Counted from the first letter of the stretch, positions 1 through 10,971 are shown. The stretch is 41,183 bases of DNA from DASTGO01 sp035719045 (GCA_035719045.1 DASTGO010000502.1:1-41183); one strand, 5' to 3'. Notes: generated from the letters alone by a model not told the origin. Numbers and translations are program-made.

Positions 1-1064
1 ACATCCGGGCCGGCCTGCTCTGGGCCGTCCTGCTCACCGCCGCCCTGTCGGCGGCCGCGGTGGTCGCAGGTCGAGCCGCCCTGTCCGACCAGGACGCCTC
101 ACCGCGCACCACCGAACGGGAGGTCCCGGCGCCCCGCCACCCCTTCCTGATCATGAATCCCAGGTCGGGCGGTGGCAAGGTCGGCCGCTTCGACCTGGTG
201 GCCAAGGCCCGGGAGCTCGGTGCGGAGGTGGCCCTGATGGAAGGTGCCGAGGTCGATGTCGCCGCGATCGCGCGCGCCGCCGTCGCCGCGGGCGCTGACC
301 TGCTGGGAGTTGCGGGCGGCGACGGGACCCAGGCTCTTGTCGCCGGGATCGCCGCCGACCACGGCGTCCCCTTCATGGTGATCTCTGCGGGCACCCGGAA
401 CCACTTCGCCCTCGACCTCGGGCTGGACCGCGACAACCCGGCGCTGGGGCTGGACGCGCTGAGCGACGGGGTGGAGGTGACCGTCGACCTCGGCTCCATC
501 GCCGGGCGGACGTTCGTCAACAACGCCTCGTTCGGCGCCTATGCGGGAGTGGTGCAGAGCCCGGCCTATCGGGCTGACAAGGCCGGCACCGCTCTCGACC
601 TGCTGCCCACCCTGCTCACCCGCCATGCGAGGCCCGTCCTGAGGGTGCGCACGGGCGGTCTGCACCTGTCCGGGCCGCAGGCAGTGCTGGTCAGCAACAA
701 CACCTATGTCACCGAAGACATCATCGGCCTCGGCCGCCGCGCTCGCCTCGACACAGGGGTCCTCGGAGTCGTCGCGGTCAAGGTCGAGAGCGCCGCCGAT
801 GCCGCGAGGCTGGCACGCGGCACCGGAGCCAGGTCGGTGTGGAGGGGTACCTGCCAGGAGGTGGTCGTGGACGCCGAGGCGGAGTCCCTGCCCGTCGGCG
901 TCGACGGCGAGGCGCTGGACCTGCCGACACCCATCACCTGCGTGATCCGGCCCGCGGCGCTCCGGGTGCGCGTGCCACGGCACCGGCCGGGCGTCCCTCC
1001 GGTGCGGGCGCGGCTGTCGTGGACCGGGCTGGCCCGGCTGGCGCTCACCGGCCGCCGGGCGTGA
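1..1064 (+). CDS. Diacylglycerol/lipid kinase catalytic-domain protein (5' end outside window)
   Basis: The reading frame is open to the left edge, so the N-terminus lies outside the window. An internal GTG at 60 is possible, but it would discard an in-frame hydrophobic helix encoded by bases 3-60 (LLWAVLLTAALSAAAVVAG), which suggests a membrane domain fused in front. The visible part is the DAGK_cat fold: the nucleotide-binding NPRSGGGK motif shortly after the helix, the GGDGT loop, and the motif AGTRNHFALDLG. Members of this family phosphorylate diacylglycerol or related lipids with ATP. The lipid substrate cannot be read from the sequence. In this family the kinase is sometimes joined to a PAP2-type phosphatase domain, so the missing part could be that (inference). 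The gene converges on the minus-strand membrane protein ending at 1112. Confidence 0.88.
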   Translation, partial: IRAGLLWAVLLTAALSAAAVVAGRAALSDQDASPRTTEREVPAPRHPFLIMNPRSGGGKVGRFDLVAKARELGAEVALMEGAEVDVAAIARAAVAAGADLLGVAGGDGTQALVAGIAADHGVPFMVISAGTRNHFALDLGLDRDNPALGLDALSDGVEVTVDLGSIAGRTFVNNASFGAYAGVVQSPAYRADKAGTALDLLPTLLTRHARPVLRVRTGGLHLSGPQAVLVSNNTYVTEDIIGLGRRARLDTGVLGVVAVKVESAADAARLARGTGARSVWRGTCQEVVVDAEAESLPVGVDGEALDLPTPITCVIRPAALRVRVPRHRPGVPPVRARLSWTGLARLALTGRRA

Positions 1065-1111
1065 CCTCACCCGCGACACCCTGCGCGCGCAGGGAATCGG
1101 ACGGATCACTC

Positions 1112-2530
1112 TCACGCGACCGGCGCCGACACCGGCCCCGTGGTGATCCGCTGTCGCCGCCGTGGCTGCACGGCCAGGAACTCGATCAGGGCAGTCACGG
1201 CCAGCACGCCGACGGTGAGCCACAGAACGAGCGCCGGTGTCCGGTACCGCTGGAGCAGCAGGACGGCGAAGGCGACGGCCACGGTCAGGCCGCGCAACAG
1301 ACGCGCCCGGGGCGCCACCCATTCCGTGATCCGGGTCATCCGGGGACGGGAGCCGCCGAGGCTGCCCTTCAGGCTCGCCAACGCATCCCCGGACCAGCGG
1401 CGGACGGTCACCCCGAGGGCCGAGGGGCCCGCCAGGAACGCTCCCGCGGCGACGATGAGGCCGGTCAGGGCGAGGGCGCGGACCGCCTCACGCAGGTAGC
1501 GAACGAAAGTGTCGAACAGGACTGCCGCCGCGTCGGGAGGAAGGACCGCCGGCGGAACACCGTTCAGGTACTTCGCACGCGCGAGCTGGAGGACCAGTGC
1601 CATCACCGCCATCGCCACCGCGACTCCCAGACCGGTCCCGATGAAGGCCAGCCGGTGGTTCGGCGCCAGGTAGATGCCCAGGGCGGCGAGGGCTACCAGG
1701 ATCAGGGGAAGCCAGTAGCCGACGGTGTTCAGCAGGTTGAAGAGCCGCTGGACCTTCCCCACATCCGCGGACTCGAACACCGTGAACGTCGCGTTGACCG
1801 TGGGAATCCGCTCGGCCAGCGTGAATCCGCTCGCCACGAGGCGCTCCTTGACGACGTTGAGGAAGGCGGCCAGGTCGACGCGCACGGCGTTGTTCTGCAC
1901 GCTGACCGCGCCCCCCTGCCCGGTCAGCGCGTTGACGAGCTGCTCGTGTGCCGTGCGGTTCGCCTGGTCCCAGGCCGCGGCGAAGGTGTCACTGGCGACC
2001 ACCTGCCCGATCCGGTCCGATGTGAATGACCGGACGCCGTTGGCCAGTGGCACCGCGAGCGCCGGGAGCTGGGCTGCCACTGCCGCGGGGACGATGTCCC
2101 GCTGCGCGAGGGCATTCAGCGACTGCTGGGCGATGCCCTGGATGTCCACGTACCGGAAGACGACGTTCGTGAGGTTGGTGGTGATGGCGTCCTGGATGGC
2201 CGGATCGTGGGCGAGAGGCGCAACGGTCGCGACGTAGCGGTCGGTGTCCGTCACCTCGCTGCGGGCCCACACGGAGGTCACCGAGAGGGGAGCCAGGACA
2301 CAGGCCACCGCGATGAGCAGGACGGCCAGGACGGAGCGCCACCAGGAGCGGGCAGATCTGGCCCGGGGCGTGACGGCGTCGGGCGGTTGCGCCGCCGCCC
2401 CCCGGCGAAGGTCGGCCACCTCCGCCCGAAGCCGTTCGAGCTCCTCGCGTTCCCGCGCACTGAGATCCGGTGCGTCGCCGGCGTGGCTGGTGTCGCTGGC
2501 GTGGCTGGTGTCGCTGGCGTGGCTGGTCAT
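1112..2530 (-). CDS. Multi-pass integral membrane protein with coiled-coil N-terminus, function unknown
   Basis: About 472 residues. I take ATG at 2530 because AGGAGGT lies directly upstream; an in-frame start 45 bases further out lacks such a site. The N-terminus begins with a tandem TSHASD repeat, then an acidic coiled-coil stretch (EREELERLRAEVADLRRG), then a TM helix near residues 55-80. A long extracytoplasmic part of about 200 residues follows, and then about five more TM helices in the C-terminal half. The large outside loop has a repeated D-R-Y-V/A-P-L-A style typical of actinobacterial integral membrane proteins of unknown role. No catalytic motif is visible. It is followed on the same strand by a lipoprotein gene and the P-type ATPase gene is upstream of both. 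A role in the cell envelope is inference. Confidence 0.85.
   Translation of the reverse strand: MTSHASDTSHASDTSHAGDAPDLSAREREELERLRAEVADLRRGAAAQPPDAVTPRARSARSWWRSVLAVLLIAVACVLAPLSVTSVWARSEVTDTDRYVATVAPLAHDPAIQDAITTNLTNVVFRYVDIQGIAQQSLNALAQRDIVPAAVAAQLPALAVPLANGVRSFTSDRIGQVVASDTFAAAWDQANRTAHEQLVNALTGQGGAVSVQNNAVRVDLAAFLNVVKERLVASGFTLAERIPTVNATFTVFESADVGKVQRLFNLLNTVGYWLPLILVALAALGIYLAPNHRLAFIGTGLGVAVAMAVMALVLQLARAKYLNGVPPAVLPPDAAAVLFDTFVRYLREAVRALALTGLIVAAGAFLAGPSALGVTVRRWSGDALASLKGSLGGSRPRMTRITEWVAPRARLLRGLTVAVAFAVLLLQRYRTPALVLWLTVGVLAVTALIEFLAVQPRRRQRITTGPVSAPVA
2481..2527. repeat. 18-bp tandem repeat in the 5' coding end of the membrane protein gene
   Basis: The unit GCGTGGCTGGTGTCGCTG is present twice perfectly (2481-2498, 2499-2516) plus a partial third copy to 2527. 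It encodes a six-residue repeat (TSHASD) at the very N-terminus, directly after the start codon. Because the unit is a multiple of three, copy changes would keep the frame. Confidence 0.9.
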
Positions 2531-2620
2531 GGCACCTCCTGACGCACGGCCGGTCTTGCGTTCCGGCACGGGCAAGCCGGGATCCGTTCAGCTGGTGGCT
2601 CGACCGGGTCTGCTGGTGGC

Positions 2621-3082
2621 TCAGCAGATTCCCGAGGCCGCCGTCTTCAGTTCCTGGGTCTTCGTCCGCAGTTCCTGCCGCCCGATACCCACGGCCGCCA
2701 ACGTCCTCGCCGTCGGGTTGGCCCTCGCCTCCGCGACGCTGCCGCGCAGCTTGTCGAGCGTCGCCGAGGCGGCATCCCACGCGGGCTGCAGCTGAGCCGA
2801 AAGGCTGGTCCGGAGTTGTTGGAGTTCGGTCTTGACCTGCTGGAGCTGGGTCTTGGCCTGCTGGAGGTTCGCGTCCAGTCCGGCCATGCCGTTCTCGGTC
2901 AGGTTGACGTTGCGCAGATCCTCAACGGCCGAGCGCACACCGTCCAACCCGTCGCACGTCCTGGATCTCGGCGACTGGCCGCACGAAGCAAGGGTCAGGA
3001 CGACGGCAAGCCCGGCAAGCACCAGCACTGCCAGCGGGCGGGCCGAGAGTGGAGGCAGCGATCGCGGTCGCATCGATGTCAT
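2621..3082 (-). CDS. Coiled-coil lipoprotein, function unknown
   Basis: 153 residues. It has a type II (lipoprotein) signal: positive N-terminus, hydrophobic core LAVLVLAGLAVVLTL and lipobox LASC with the modified cysteine at residue 34. The mature part is helical, with a Gln/Leu-rich heptad stretch at about residues 65-95 (repeated QQ-K-TELQQL pattern), and ends in Cys. This is a small surface-anchored protein with a coiled coil, suited to oligomerising or binding a partner. An ATG three codons inside (3073) is an alternative start; neither has a strong Shine-Dalgarno. It lies between the P-type ATPase gene upstream and the membrane protein gene downstream on the same strand, so co-transcription is plausible. 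I recognise no named family. Confidence 0.8.
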   Translation of the reverse strand: MTSMRPRSLPPLSARPLAVLVLAGLAVVLTLASCGQSPRSRTCDGLDGVRSAVEDLRNVNLTENGMAGLDANLQQAKTQLQQVKTELQQLRTSLSAQLQPAWDAASATLDKLRGSVAEARANPTARTLAAVGIGRQELRTKTQELKTAASGIC

Positions 3083-3170
3083 GCCCGCATGCTCGACGCC
3101 ATCTGCTGCCCGCGCCGTCCTCCCTCACGGATGAACACCTGGCGTGGACGAACGTCTGGCGCGGCGCGGT

Positions 3171-5939
<2,769 letters not shown>

Positions 5940-5976
5940 GATCCCCTACTCTCCGACCTGCGTGCCCGGCCAGGGG

Positions 5977-5998
5977 GCCGGGGATGTCAATCCCCGGC
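5977..5998. terminator. Perfect 9-bp inverted repeat between DUF1269 and ATPase genes
   Basis: GCCGGGGAT and ATCCCCGGC flank a 4-base loop. It lies 85 bp past the stop of the minus-strand DUF1269 gene and about 40 bp before the ATPase start. It could end the DUF1269 transcript, but no T-run follows. On the minus strand the loop and right arm create TTGACA, so it could instead be an operator or promoter element of the ATPase gene. Confidence 0.5.
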
Positions 5999-6082
5999 AC
6001 TATGCGAAGACGATGCGCCGTCCGACGTCATCCGCCAGGGATGCTGAGAGATCAGCCCGGATCGGAGGCCCTGACGCGGTGG

Positions 6083-6571
6083 TCACTGACCGCCGAACGT
6101 CTCGAGCAGGACCGTGCGCTCCTGCGTCGTGAGATTGGTACTGATGAACGTCCGGTTCATCTGATGGAAGCGCTCGCCGAGCCGGTCCAGGTCCCCCTCT
6201 TCGCTGACGATGAACAGGGCCGAGGTGCCGGGCGTGACTTCGGCGCGGATCCTGTCCAACTGGTCCCTGCGGATTCCGGTTCCGGACATCGCCTTGGCTG
6301 CAGCTCCGATCGAGGCTCCCACGACGCCGCCGAGGACCGGGACGAAGAAGAGCATTCCGATGACGACGCCGAGGAACCCGCCCCATACGGATCCGCGCAG
6401 CCTCTCGTCGTGCCCCAGTTCGGTCTCGGGGAGGTCTGCATCCTTCGGCCAGCGAACCGTCGCATGATCGAGAACCTTCACGATGCGGTCATGCTCCGCA
6501 CCTTTCAGGATCTTCATCGCGCGGTCCGCCCCGTCCGGGTCATCGAACTTCCACACGCTGAACGTGGTCAT
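6083..6571 (-). CDS. DUF1269-family membrane protein
   Basis: 162 residues. The start is ATG at 6571, preceded by GGCAGGAGG; a longer in-frame reading to 6769 has no comparable site. The protein opens with a ferredoxin-like segment (MTTFSVWKFDDPDGADRAM). A hydrophobic glycine-rich hairpin around residues 75-105 (GGFLGVVIGMLFFVPVLGGVVG, shown in part in this family) follows, then a second alpha/beta segment with SALFIV. This layout is characteristic of DUF1269 proteins, which recur beside SHOCT and other small membrane proteins in stress-linked loci; molecular function unknown. It is divergent from the potassium channel gene, with a 450-bp gap between. Confidence 0.82.
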   Translation of the reverse strand: MTTFSVWKFDDPDGADRAMKILKGAEHDRIVKVLDHATVRWPKDADLPETELGHDERLRGSVWGGFLGVVIGMLFFVPVLGGVVGASIGAAAKAMSGTGIRRDQLDRIRAEVTPGTSALFIVSEEGDLDRLGERFHQMNRTFISTNLTTQERTVLLETFGGQ

Positions 6572-7022
6572 GACGTCCTCCTGCCTCCCGCGCCGCCGTG
6601 CGCGCCGGGTTGACGGCGAGCGTGCGTCGACGTCGGTGTCCCCGCCGATGACGTCGTCGCCCGACCGATTCGCGTCAGCCTGCCGGGGGTTGCAGGAGTG
6701 CTCCTCCTCCAGGACGAATGGTCTGCGCGCCCACGGTGGGCCTGCCGGACCGGCACCGTGGCCTGTCACGTCGGGGTGGGCGCCGGACTCCCGAAGGCGG
6801 CCCGGCCGCCCGCCGGTGAAGGTGGGGTTCAGGCTGTCTCATCCCCCTGGGGGGAGGAGGGCCGAGCCGGGGTCTTCTAGGCTCCTTTCCTCCGCCCGAA
6901 CCGGTCTTCGCCGAGGCTGGTGAGGAGCTTCCCCGAGGTTGGCGGACAGGCGAGGGGTTGCCTCACGGGGGACTCGGTGGGACGGGCAACTGATGGACCA
7001 GGAAGACTGCTCGAGGTCGTTC
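6572..7022. promoter_or_regulatory. Divergent gap with a CTCATCCCC dyad
   Basis: About 450 bp without a convincing gene, between divergent DUF1269 and potassium-channel genes. At 6838-6855 lies CTCATCCCCCTGGGGGGA, a near-palindrome whose core TCCCCC/GGGGGA has a 2-base centre. The 9-mer CTCATCCCC recurs in dyads at 7847-7865 and 10972-10990 (other strand). I infer a shared protein-binding site. No clear -10/-35 pair was identified. Confidence 0.35.
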
Positions 7023-7703
7023 ATGACGAGGCAGAGATCGTCAGCCCAACCGGACCACGGCCTCCCCTGGCGGTCCCTGCGCGAATGGGCGATCGCGGTC
7101 CTGCGGACCGGTCTCACGCTCGGCCTGTTGATCGCCGCCTACGCGTGGGCACCCTGGGATCGATGGAACGGTCTCGCCGCGATCGGGCAACTGCTGCTCT
7201 GGTCGGTTCTGGTGGTCGTAGCGCTGGTGATGGAGGTCCGAGCGGTCCTGCGCTCCGCGCATCCATGGATTCGAGCGCTGCAGGGTTCGATGGTCTGCGC
7301 GGCGCTGCAGTTGTTGCCCTTCGCCGGAATCTATACGGCCATGTCAGAGGCCGATCGTGCGACGTTCACCCAGCCATTGACCCGCTTGGACGCGGCCTAT
7401 TTCACCGTCACGGTCTTCGCCACGGTCGGGTTCGGTGATGTGGCCCCCGTGAGCGCGCCTGCCCGGGCCCTGGTCACCGTGCAGATGCTCGCTGACCTGA
7501 TCCTGATCGGCGTCATCGTCAAGGTGCTCGTCGGAGCTGCTCAACGCCGCCGCGATCTCCTCCGGCCACTTGACCCCGACCGGCTTCGGTCGCAGAGGGG
7601 ACCTGCGCCGGGGCCGGCGGCTCAGCCGGGCGCCTTTCCCGGCCCCGATCGACGCAGCGGCAGTGTCGCCGCCGGGCCCCCGGTGCCTGGGGAGGATTCC
7701 TGA
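7023..7703 (+). CDS. Two-TM potassium channel family protein
   Basis: About 226 residues from ATG 7023, which has GAGG six bases upstream; an ATG at 6993 would add ten residues. Four hydrophobic segments are visible: about residues 22-40, 55-70, 85-103 and the last helix near 155-180. The first two form an extra N-terminal pair. The pore module is the last pair: outer helix, pore loop with the selectivity filter TVGFGD, and inner helix (LVTVQMLADLILIGVIVKVL). TVGFGD is the hallmark filter of K+ channels of the Ion_trans_2 type. No RCK/TrkA_N regulatory domain follows; only about 50 polar, proline-rich residues do. It probably forms a tetrameric K+ conductance in the cytoplasmic membrane. The next genes also encode small membrane proteins. 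Confidence 0.85.
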   Translation: MTRQRSSAQPDHGLPWRSLREWAIAVLRTGLTLGLLIAAYAWAPWDRWNGLAAIGQLLLWSVLVVVALVMEVRAVLRSAHPWIRALQGSMVCAALQLLPFAGIYTAMSEADRATFTQPLTRLDAAYFTVTVFATVGFGDVAPVSAPARALVTVQMLADLILIGVIVKVLVGAAQRRRDLLRPLDPDRLRSQRGPAPGPAAQPGAFPGPDRRSGSVAAGPPVPGEDS

Positions 7704-7764
7704 TGGCGGTTGCCCCACCCCGCCCGATGTCAGGCGCATCCCTCGACATCTGGTGAACGGCATG

Positions 7765-7812
7765 TCTGATCTGGCAAACGTCTGATCTGGCAAACGTCTG
7801 ATCTGGCGAACG
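7765..7812. repeat. 16-bp tandem repeat, three copies
   Basis: TCTGATCTGGCAAACG occurs at 7765-7780 and 7781-7796, then with one change (GCGAACG end) at 7797-7812. Degenerate copies flank it (ATCTGGTGAACG around 7748, GGTCTGGTGGGCG after 7815). It lies in the 370-bp gap after the channel gene. There are no spacers, so it is not a CRISPR array. Confidence 0.93.
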
Positions 7813-7846
7813 GCAGGTCTGGTGGGCGGCGGGAACGACGGGCCGG

Positions 7847-7865
7847 TCACCCCACGGGGATGAGG
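7847..7865. promoter_or_regulatory. CTCATCCCC dyad upstream of the DUF7144 gene
   Basis: TCACCCCACGGGGATGAGG has a perfect CCCC-AC-GGGG core with TCA and TGA outer bases. Its minus-strand reading contains CTCATCCCC, as at 6838 and 10990. It sits about 210 bp before the DUF7144 start. Operator function is inference. Confidence 0.35.
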
Positions 7866-7956
7866 CCGCACCGGCGGTGGCGGACGACGCTGTCGTGAGC
7901 TCGAGGCATCGGCCTGAGAGTGCTGGCAGTTCGGGGGAATGGCGGGGCACGACAAA

Positions 7957-7984
7957 GCCGTCCAGGGCAAGCCGTCCAGGGCAA
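7957..7984. repeat. Perfect 14-bp tandem duplication
   Basis: GCCGTCCAGGGCAA is present twice, head to tail, about 95 bp upstream of the DUF7144 start, in non-coding sequence. Confidence 0.93.
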
Positions 7985-8076
7985 CGGGAGTTGGACATGG
8001 AACGGCTTGGCCGGAGCCGGACTGCTTCAGCTCAGCACCAGGACCTCGGAAACGAGATGCAGAAAGGCAGACCGAG

Positions 8077-8532
8077 ATGACGGACACCAACCCTTCGGTA
8101 GGGACCCAGATGCCCGCGCAGTCTCCCAGGCGGACCGAGCCCACGGGCTGGGTCGGCTGGATAGTGTTCGGCGCCGTGATGATGATCATCATCGGCGGCC
8201 TGCATGTGATCCAGGGCCTTGTCGCCCTGCTCAAGGACACCTACTACCTCGTCACCAACTCCGGTCTGGTGGTGGCCGTCAACTACACAGGCTGGGGCTG
8301 GGTCCACGTGATCTTCGGCGTCATCGTCTGTGCGGCGGGCATCGTGCTGTTCACCGGTCGGATGTGGGCGCGGATCGTCGCCGTCTGCGTGGCTGCCCTG
8401 AGCCTTCTGATCAACTTCACCTTCATCGCTGCCTATCCGTTCTGGTCCCTCACGCTGATGGCGCTTGACATCATCGTCATGTACGCCGTCATCGTCCACG
8501 GCCGGGAGATGCGCGAGGCAAGGACGCTCTGA
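8077..8532 (+). CDS. DUF7144-type four-TM membrane protein
   Basis: 151 residues from ATG 8077, with AAAGG about ten bases upstream; the longer upstream reading is repeat-derived and unconvincing. A short polar Pro/Thr-rich N-terminus is followed by four TM helices (about residues 25-50, 70-95, 98-118, 122-140). The first contains GWVGWIVFGAVMMIIIGG and the loop has NYTGWGWVHV, which matches the actinobacterial DUF7144 membrane family. The function of the family is not known. It stands alone on the plus strand between repeat-rich gaps, with the RDD gene convergent on it. Confidence 0.82.
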   Translation: MTDTNPSVGTQMPAQSPRRTEPTGWVGWIVFGAVMMIIIGGLHVIQGLVALLKDTYYLVTNSGLVVAVNYTGWGWVHVIFGVIVCAAGIVLFTGRMWARIVAVCVAALSLLINFTFIAAYPFWSLTLMALDIIVMYAVIVHGREMREARTL

Positions 8533-8584
8533 AAGGAAGCGGGGCTCGACAGGGAAAGAAAGGAAGCGGGGCTCGACAAGGAAA
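8531..8584. repeat. 27-bp tandem duplication at the DUF7144 stop codon
   Basis: Two adjacent 27-bp copies (8531-8557 and 8558-8584) differ at one base. Each starts GAAAGGAAGCGGGGCTCGAC. The first copy overlaps the TGA stop of the gene. Confidence 0.92.
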
Positions 8585-8878
8585 GGGAGGTCCGTCGGCT
8601 CGCCGACAGGTCTGCCCAGCGGGGCTGAACATCAGCGCTCCGGGACTGGTCCTGGCCGCCACGGCGAGCAGACGGGCCTCCCTTTTGGCGCAGCGTCACC
8701 CCGGCGCCTCCGCCGCCTCCCTGGGGCCACGACCAACTGCCGGGCCCAAGCCGTCCGTCCCGGGCCCGGTGCGGAAACCGGTCCCCAGGGCCTCGGCGGA
8801 CTCCGCTGTCAGCACGCAGAGCCTCCAGTGCGGCGGTCCCGGCGCCGGTGCCGGGTCAGCTCCGCCGGTGCCGGGTCA
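8585..8878. repeat. Gap of about 290 bp with a 15-bp direct repeat at its end
   Basis: No gene is seen here. The 15-mer GCCGGTGCCGGGTCA occurs at 8844-8858 and 8864-8878 (period 20). The second copy contains the stop codon of the minus-strand RDD gene, so the duplication reaches into that gene's 3' end. Confidence 0.7.
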
Positions 8879-9442
8879 TCGTCGCCTCGTCTCCGGTTTG
8901 CTCTCGGACCGCACTTCCCAGTCGTAGATCACCGAGGTTCTGAGCACGAGGTCCTGGACCGAGCGGTCCTGGCGGCTGCACGCCACCCACAGCAAGCCGA
9001 TGGGGAGCGCAACACAGAACGCCGCACGCATGACTGCGCCCCCCAAACGGAGATGCTGACCGCGGACGTTGATCACACGCAGGCCGAAGATGTGGTCGCC
9101 ATAGGTCCGGCCGGTCAACCACCAGGAGAGTGAGAGATAGGGAATCAGGAGGGCGAGTCCTGCGATCAGCAGCAGCCTGAGCGAGGGTGACGGGAACCGG
9201 AAGTTGGCCGGTCGCCAGAGGAAGCGCATGCCTGCAACGACGAGGTAGCCGGCAAGGACCACCACGGCAACGACGATCAGGTCGACGGTGCCGGCGAGCA
9301 TCCGGGACACGAGGCCCGCCCGCAGCCCCTGGAAGGGGCGCGCCTCCCGCGGGATCGCACTGGGATGTCCCTGCCGCTCAGGGGAGCGCCGGGGATCGTT
9401 CCGCGGTGCCCCGGCCCTCCCGTCACGGCCGGGGGTCTCCAT
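8876..9442 (-). CDS. RDD-family membrane protein
   Basis: About 188 residues from ATG 9442, which overlaps the end of the upstream repeat-protein gene by 20 bases. ATG 9475 and GTG 9529 are alternatives, and none has a strong Shine-Dalgarno. A 45-residue polar Pro/Arg-rich head leads into the RDD domain: the Arg-Asp signature in LVSRMLAGTVDLIVV, a TM helix, a second TM helix (LRLLLIAGLALLIPYLSLSWW), the family motif LTGRTYGDHIFGLRVI, and a last amphipathic/TM segment near AFCVALPIGLLWVA. RDD proteins are poorly understood; some have been linked to ion or stress homeostasis. The gene overlap implies translational coupling with the nonapeptide-repeat protein. Confidence 0.85.
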   Translation of the reverse strand: METPGRDGRAGAPRNDPRRSPERQGHPSAIPREARPFQGLRAGLVSRMLAGTVDLIVVAVVVLAGYLVVAGMRFLWRPANFRFPSPSLRLLLIAGLALLIPYLSLSWWLTGRTYGDHIFGLRVINVRGQHLRLGGAVMRAAFCVALPIGLLWVACSRQDRSVQDLVLRTSVIYDWEVRSESKPETRRR

Positions 9443-10289
9443 CCCGGACACCCGGCTCGGCCGGTTGTGCGGCATCCAGAGTCCCGCTCCCGGGATCCAT
9501 GGAGACGTTCGCGGGACCCGCGGAGGCACCGGCGTTCCGAGCGCGACGATGCGGTCGGATGCGGTCCCTCACACGGCTTACCGCTTGATCTGCCTCGATG
9601 CTCTGCATCCTGACACCCCTGATCGCCTCGGAGGCGACCGAACTCGTGGACTCCCGGATGATTCCCGGCAGATCGATGCTGTCGATGATCCACACGGCCA
9701 GGCCGAGGATGTCCAGCCGGTCGACGACGGCGTCCAGGTTGATGCGTTCGGCGACGCGGTCGACGTCGATACTGTCTGCGATCCGGTTCAGGTCGAGGCG
9801 GGCGACGATCGGGTCGAGGTCCGCCCGGGAGACGACCGCATCGACGTCGACGCGGTCCAGGATCGCCTGAAGGTCCACTGTCGCGACGATGGCATCGAGG
9901 TTCACCCGGTTGAGGACGATCGAGGTGAGGTCGAGCTGGTCGAGTGCGAACGAGGCGAGCCGCGGCAGGAGGTCACGTGCGAGCGCCTCTGCATGCGCTG
10001 CCGTGGCCAGCCGCTCGACCCGCCCCCGCTCCGAGAGGTCGCACAGGAACCGCTCCGGAGCGAGCCGTGGATCCAGCAGCGGCGCACGTGCGGCTGCGCG
10101 GATCAGCGGTGTGAGCGCGTTCTGGCAGGTGATCGCGGCCCGCCGTACGGTCGACGTGGCGAGCGCCAGGCTGCCCAGAGCGAGGTCGAGTGCGTTCATC
10201 CCGCTGTCGTCCACGGGATGGTCCGCACAGTCCACCTGATGGTCCAGGTCCTCCGGATGGTCCAGGTCCTCCGGATGGTCCAGCCACAT
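9423..10289 (-). CDS. Nonapeptide-repeat protein (LDLxxIVxR repeats)
   Basis: 288 residues. The start ATG 10289 is fixed by GGAGGTGATCCC upstream, a near-perfect anti-16S match. The N-terminus has a LDHPED repeat. The central part (about residues 115-185) contains at least seven uninterrupted nine-residue units such as VNLDAIVAT, VDLQAILDR, VDVDAVVSR, ADLDPIVAR, LDLNRIADS, IDVDRVAER and INLDAVVDR. A hydrophobic segment (ILGLAVWIIDSIDLPGII) follows, then a basic and Gly/Ser/Pro-rich tail. Such regular Val/Leu-Asp units suggest a solenoid or amphipathic helix array that could lie on a membrane (inference). Similar nonapeptide arrays are known to me in actinobacterial proteins, but without assigned function. 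It is coupled to the downstream RDD gene. Confidence 0.82.
   Translation of the reverse strand: MWLDHPEDLDHPEDLDHQVDCADHPVDDSGMNALDLALGSLALATSTVRRAAITCQNALTPLIRAAARAPLLDPRLAPERFLCDLSERGRVERLATAAHAEALARDLLPRLASFALDQLDLTSIVLNRVNLDAIVATVDLQAILDRVDVDAVVSRADLDPIVARLDLNRIADSIDVDRVAERINLDAVVDRLDILGLAVWIIDSIDLPGIIRESTSSVASEAIRGVRMQSIEADQAVSRVRDRIRPHRRARNAGASAGPANVSMDPGSGTLDAAQPAEPGVRDGDPRP
10238..10283. repeat. 18-bp tandem repeat at the repeat-protein start
   Basis: GATGGTCCAGGTCCTCCG at 10238-10255 and 10256-10273, with ten more matching bases to 10283. It encodes the LDHPED repeat directly after the start codon. The arrangement parallels that at 2481-2527. Confidence 0.92.
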
Positions 10290-10492
10290 GGGATCACCTC
10301 CGCGGCCAAGGACGTCCCGTGCACGGGCTACTGGGGATCCCTGCTCGATCCGCCTGCAGGGCGTCGCACGGGAGACGCCCTCCGGGTCGAAGGGCGTCTC
10401 CCGGCCTCAGGCTGTACGAGATCTCCGGCGTCGACGTCCCTCTGGGCGTCCGCCTGTCCCCTTCGCCGGCAGGTCGCCTGCCCGACTCGCGG

Positions 10493-10888
10493 TCAGCGAC
10501 TGAGCGCCTTCTGCTTCAGGTCCTCGTACTCCTGGCTGGTGATGCTTCCGCTGTCGAGCAGCCGCTTCGCCTTGGCGATCTCGTCGGCAGGCCCGCCGCC
10601 GTTCGAGGACGCGACCGAGCGGATGTGATCGTCGAACTGCATGCGGGTGGTTTCGCTCTCCACCCGTGCACGTTCGGACATGGACCTGCCCTGCGTGATC
10701 AGGTAGATCAGCACGCCGAGATAGGGAAGGACCAGCACGACGACGAACCAGCCCGCCTTCGCCCAGCCTGAGATGTCCTGACGGCGGAAGATGTCGCCGA
10801 ACATCATGATGAGAAGCCAGAACCAGATGACCCAGGCGAAGAACACGAACATCGTCCACATCGCGCCCATCAAGGGGTAGTCGTTCAT
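10493..10888 (-). CDS. PLDc_N / SHOCT domain membrane protein
   Basis: 131 residues from ATG 10888, preceded by AAGGAG. Two TM helices come first (about residues 8-32 and 44-66: WTMFVFFAWVIWFWLLIMMF and WFVVVLVLPYLGVLIYLI), typical of the phospholipase-D N-terminal-like (PLDc_N) anchor. A basic/acidic linker follows, then a C-terminal SHOCT motif, AKAKRLLDSGSITSQEYEDLK, the short amphipathic helix pair found at the ends of many small bacterial proteins and thought to mediate oligomerisation. No enzymatic domain is present. It is on the same strand as the nonapeptide-repeat/RDD pair downstream, separated by about 200 bp. Confidence 0.87.
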   Translation of the reverse strand: MNDYPLMGAMWTMFVFFAWVIWFWLLIMMFGDIFRRQDISGWAKAGWFVVVLVLPYLGVLIYLITQGRSMSERARVESETTRMQFDDHIRSVASSNGGGPADEIAKAKRLLDSGSITSQEYEDLKQKALSR

Positions 10889-10971
10889 TGTCGAACTCCT
10901 TGTGCCCGAGGAAGGTTTTGTCGGACCTCTCTTGCCATCCTTCAGCTTCGTTCACGGCTCACCGCCCCATC

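Noticed and set aside
99..1322. Minus-strand 407-residue frame over the lipid kinase
   Set aside because: It overlaps a strongly recognised kinase and has a low-complexity Arg/Gly/His composition with no domain.
7745..7820. Possible CRISPR array
   Set aside because: Copies are directly adjacent 16-bp units without spacers, and no cas gene is in the window.
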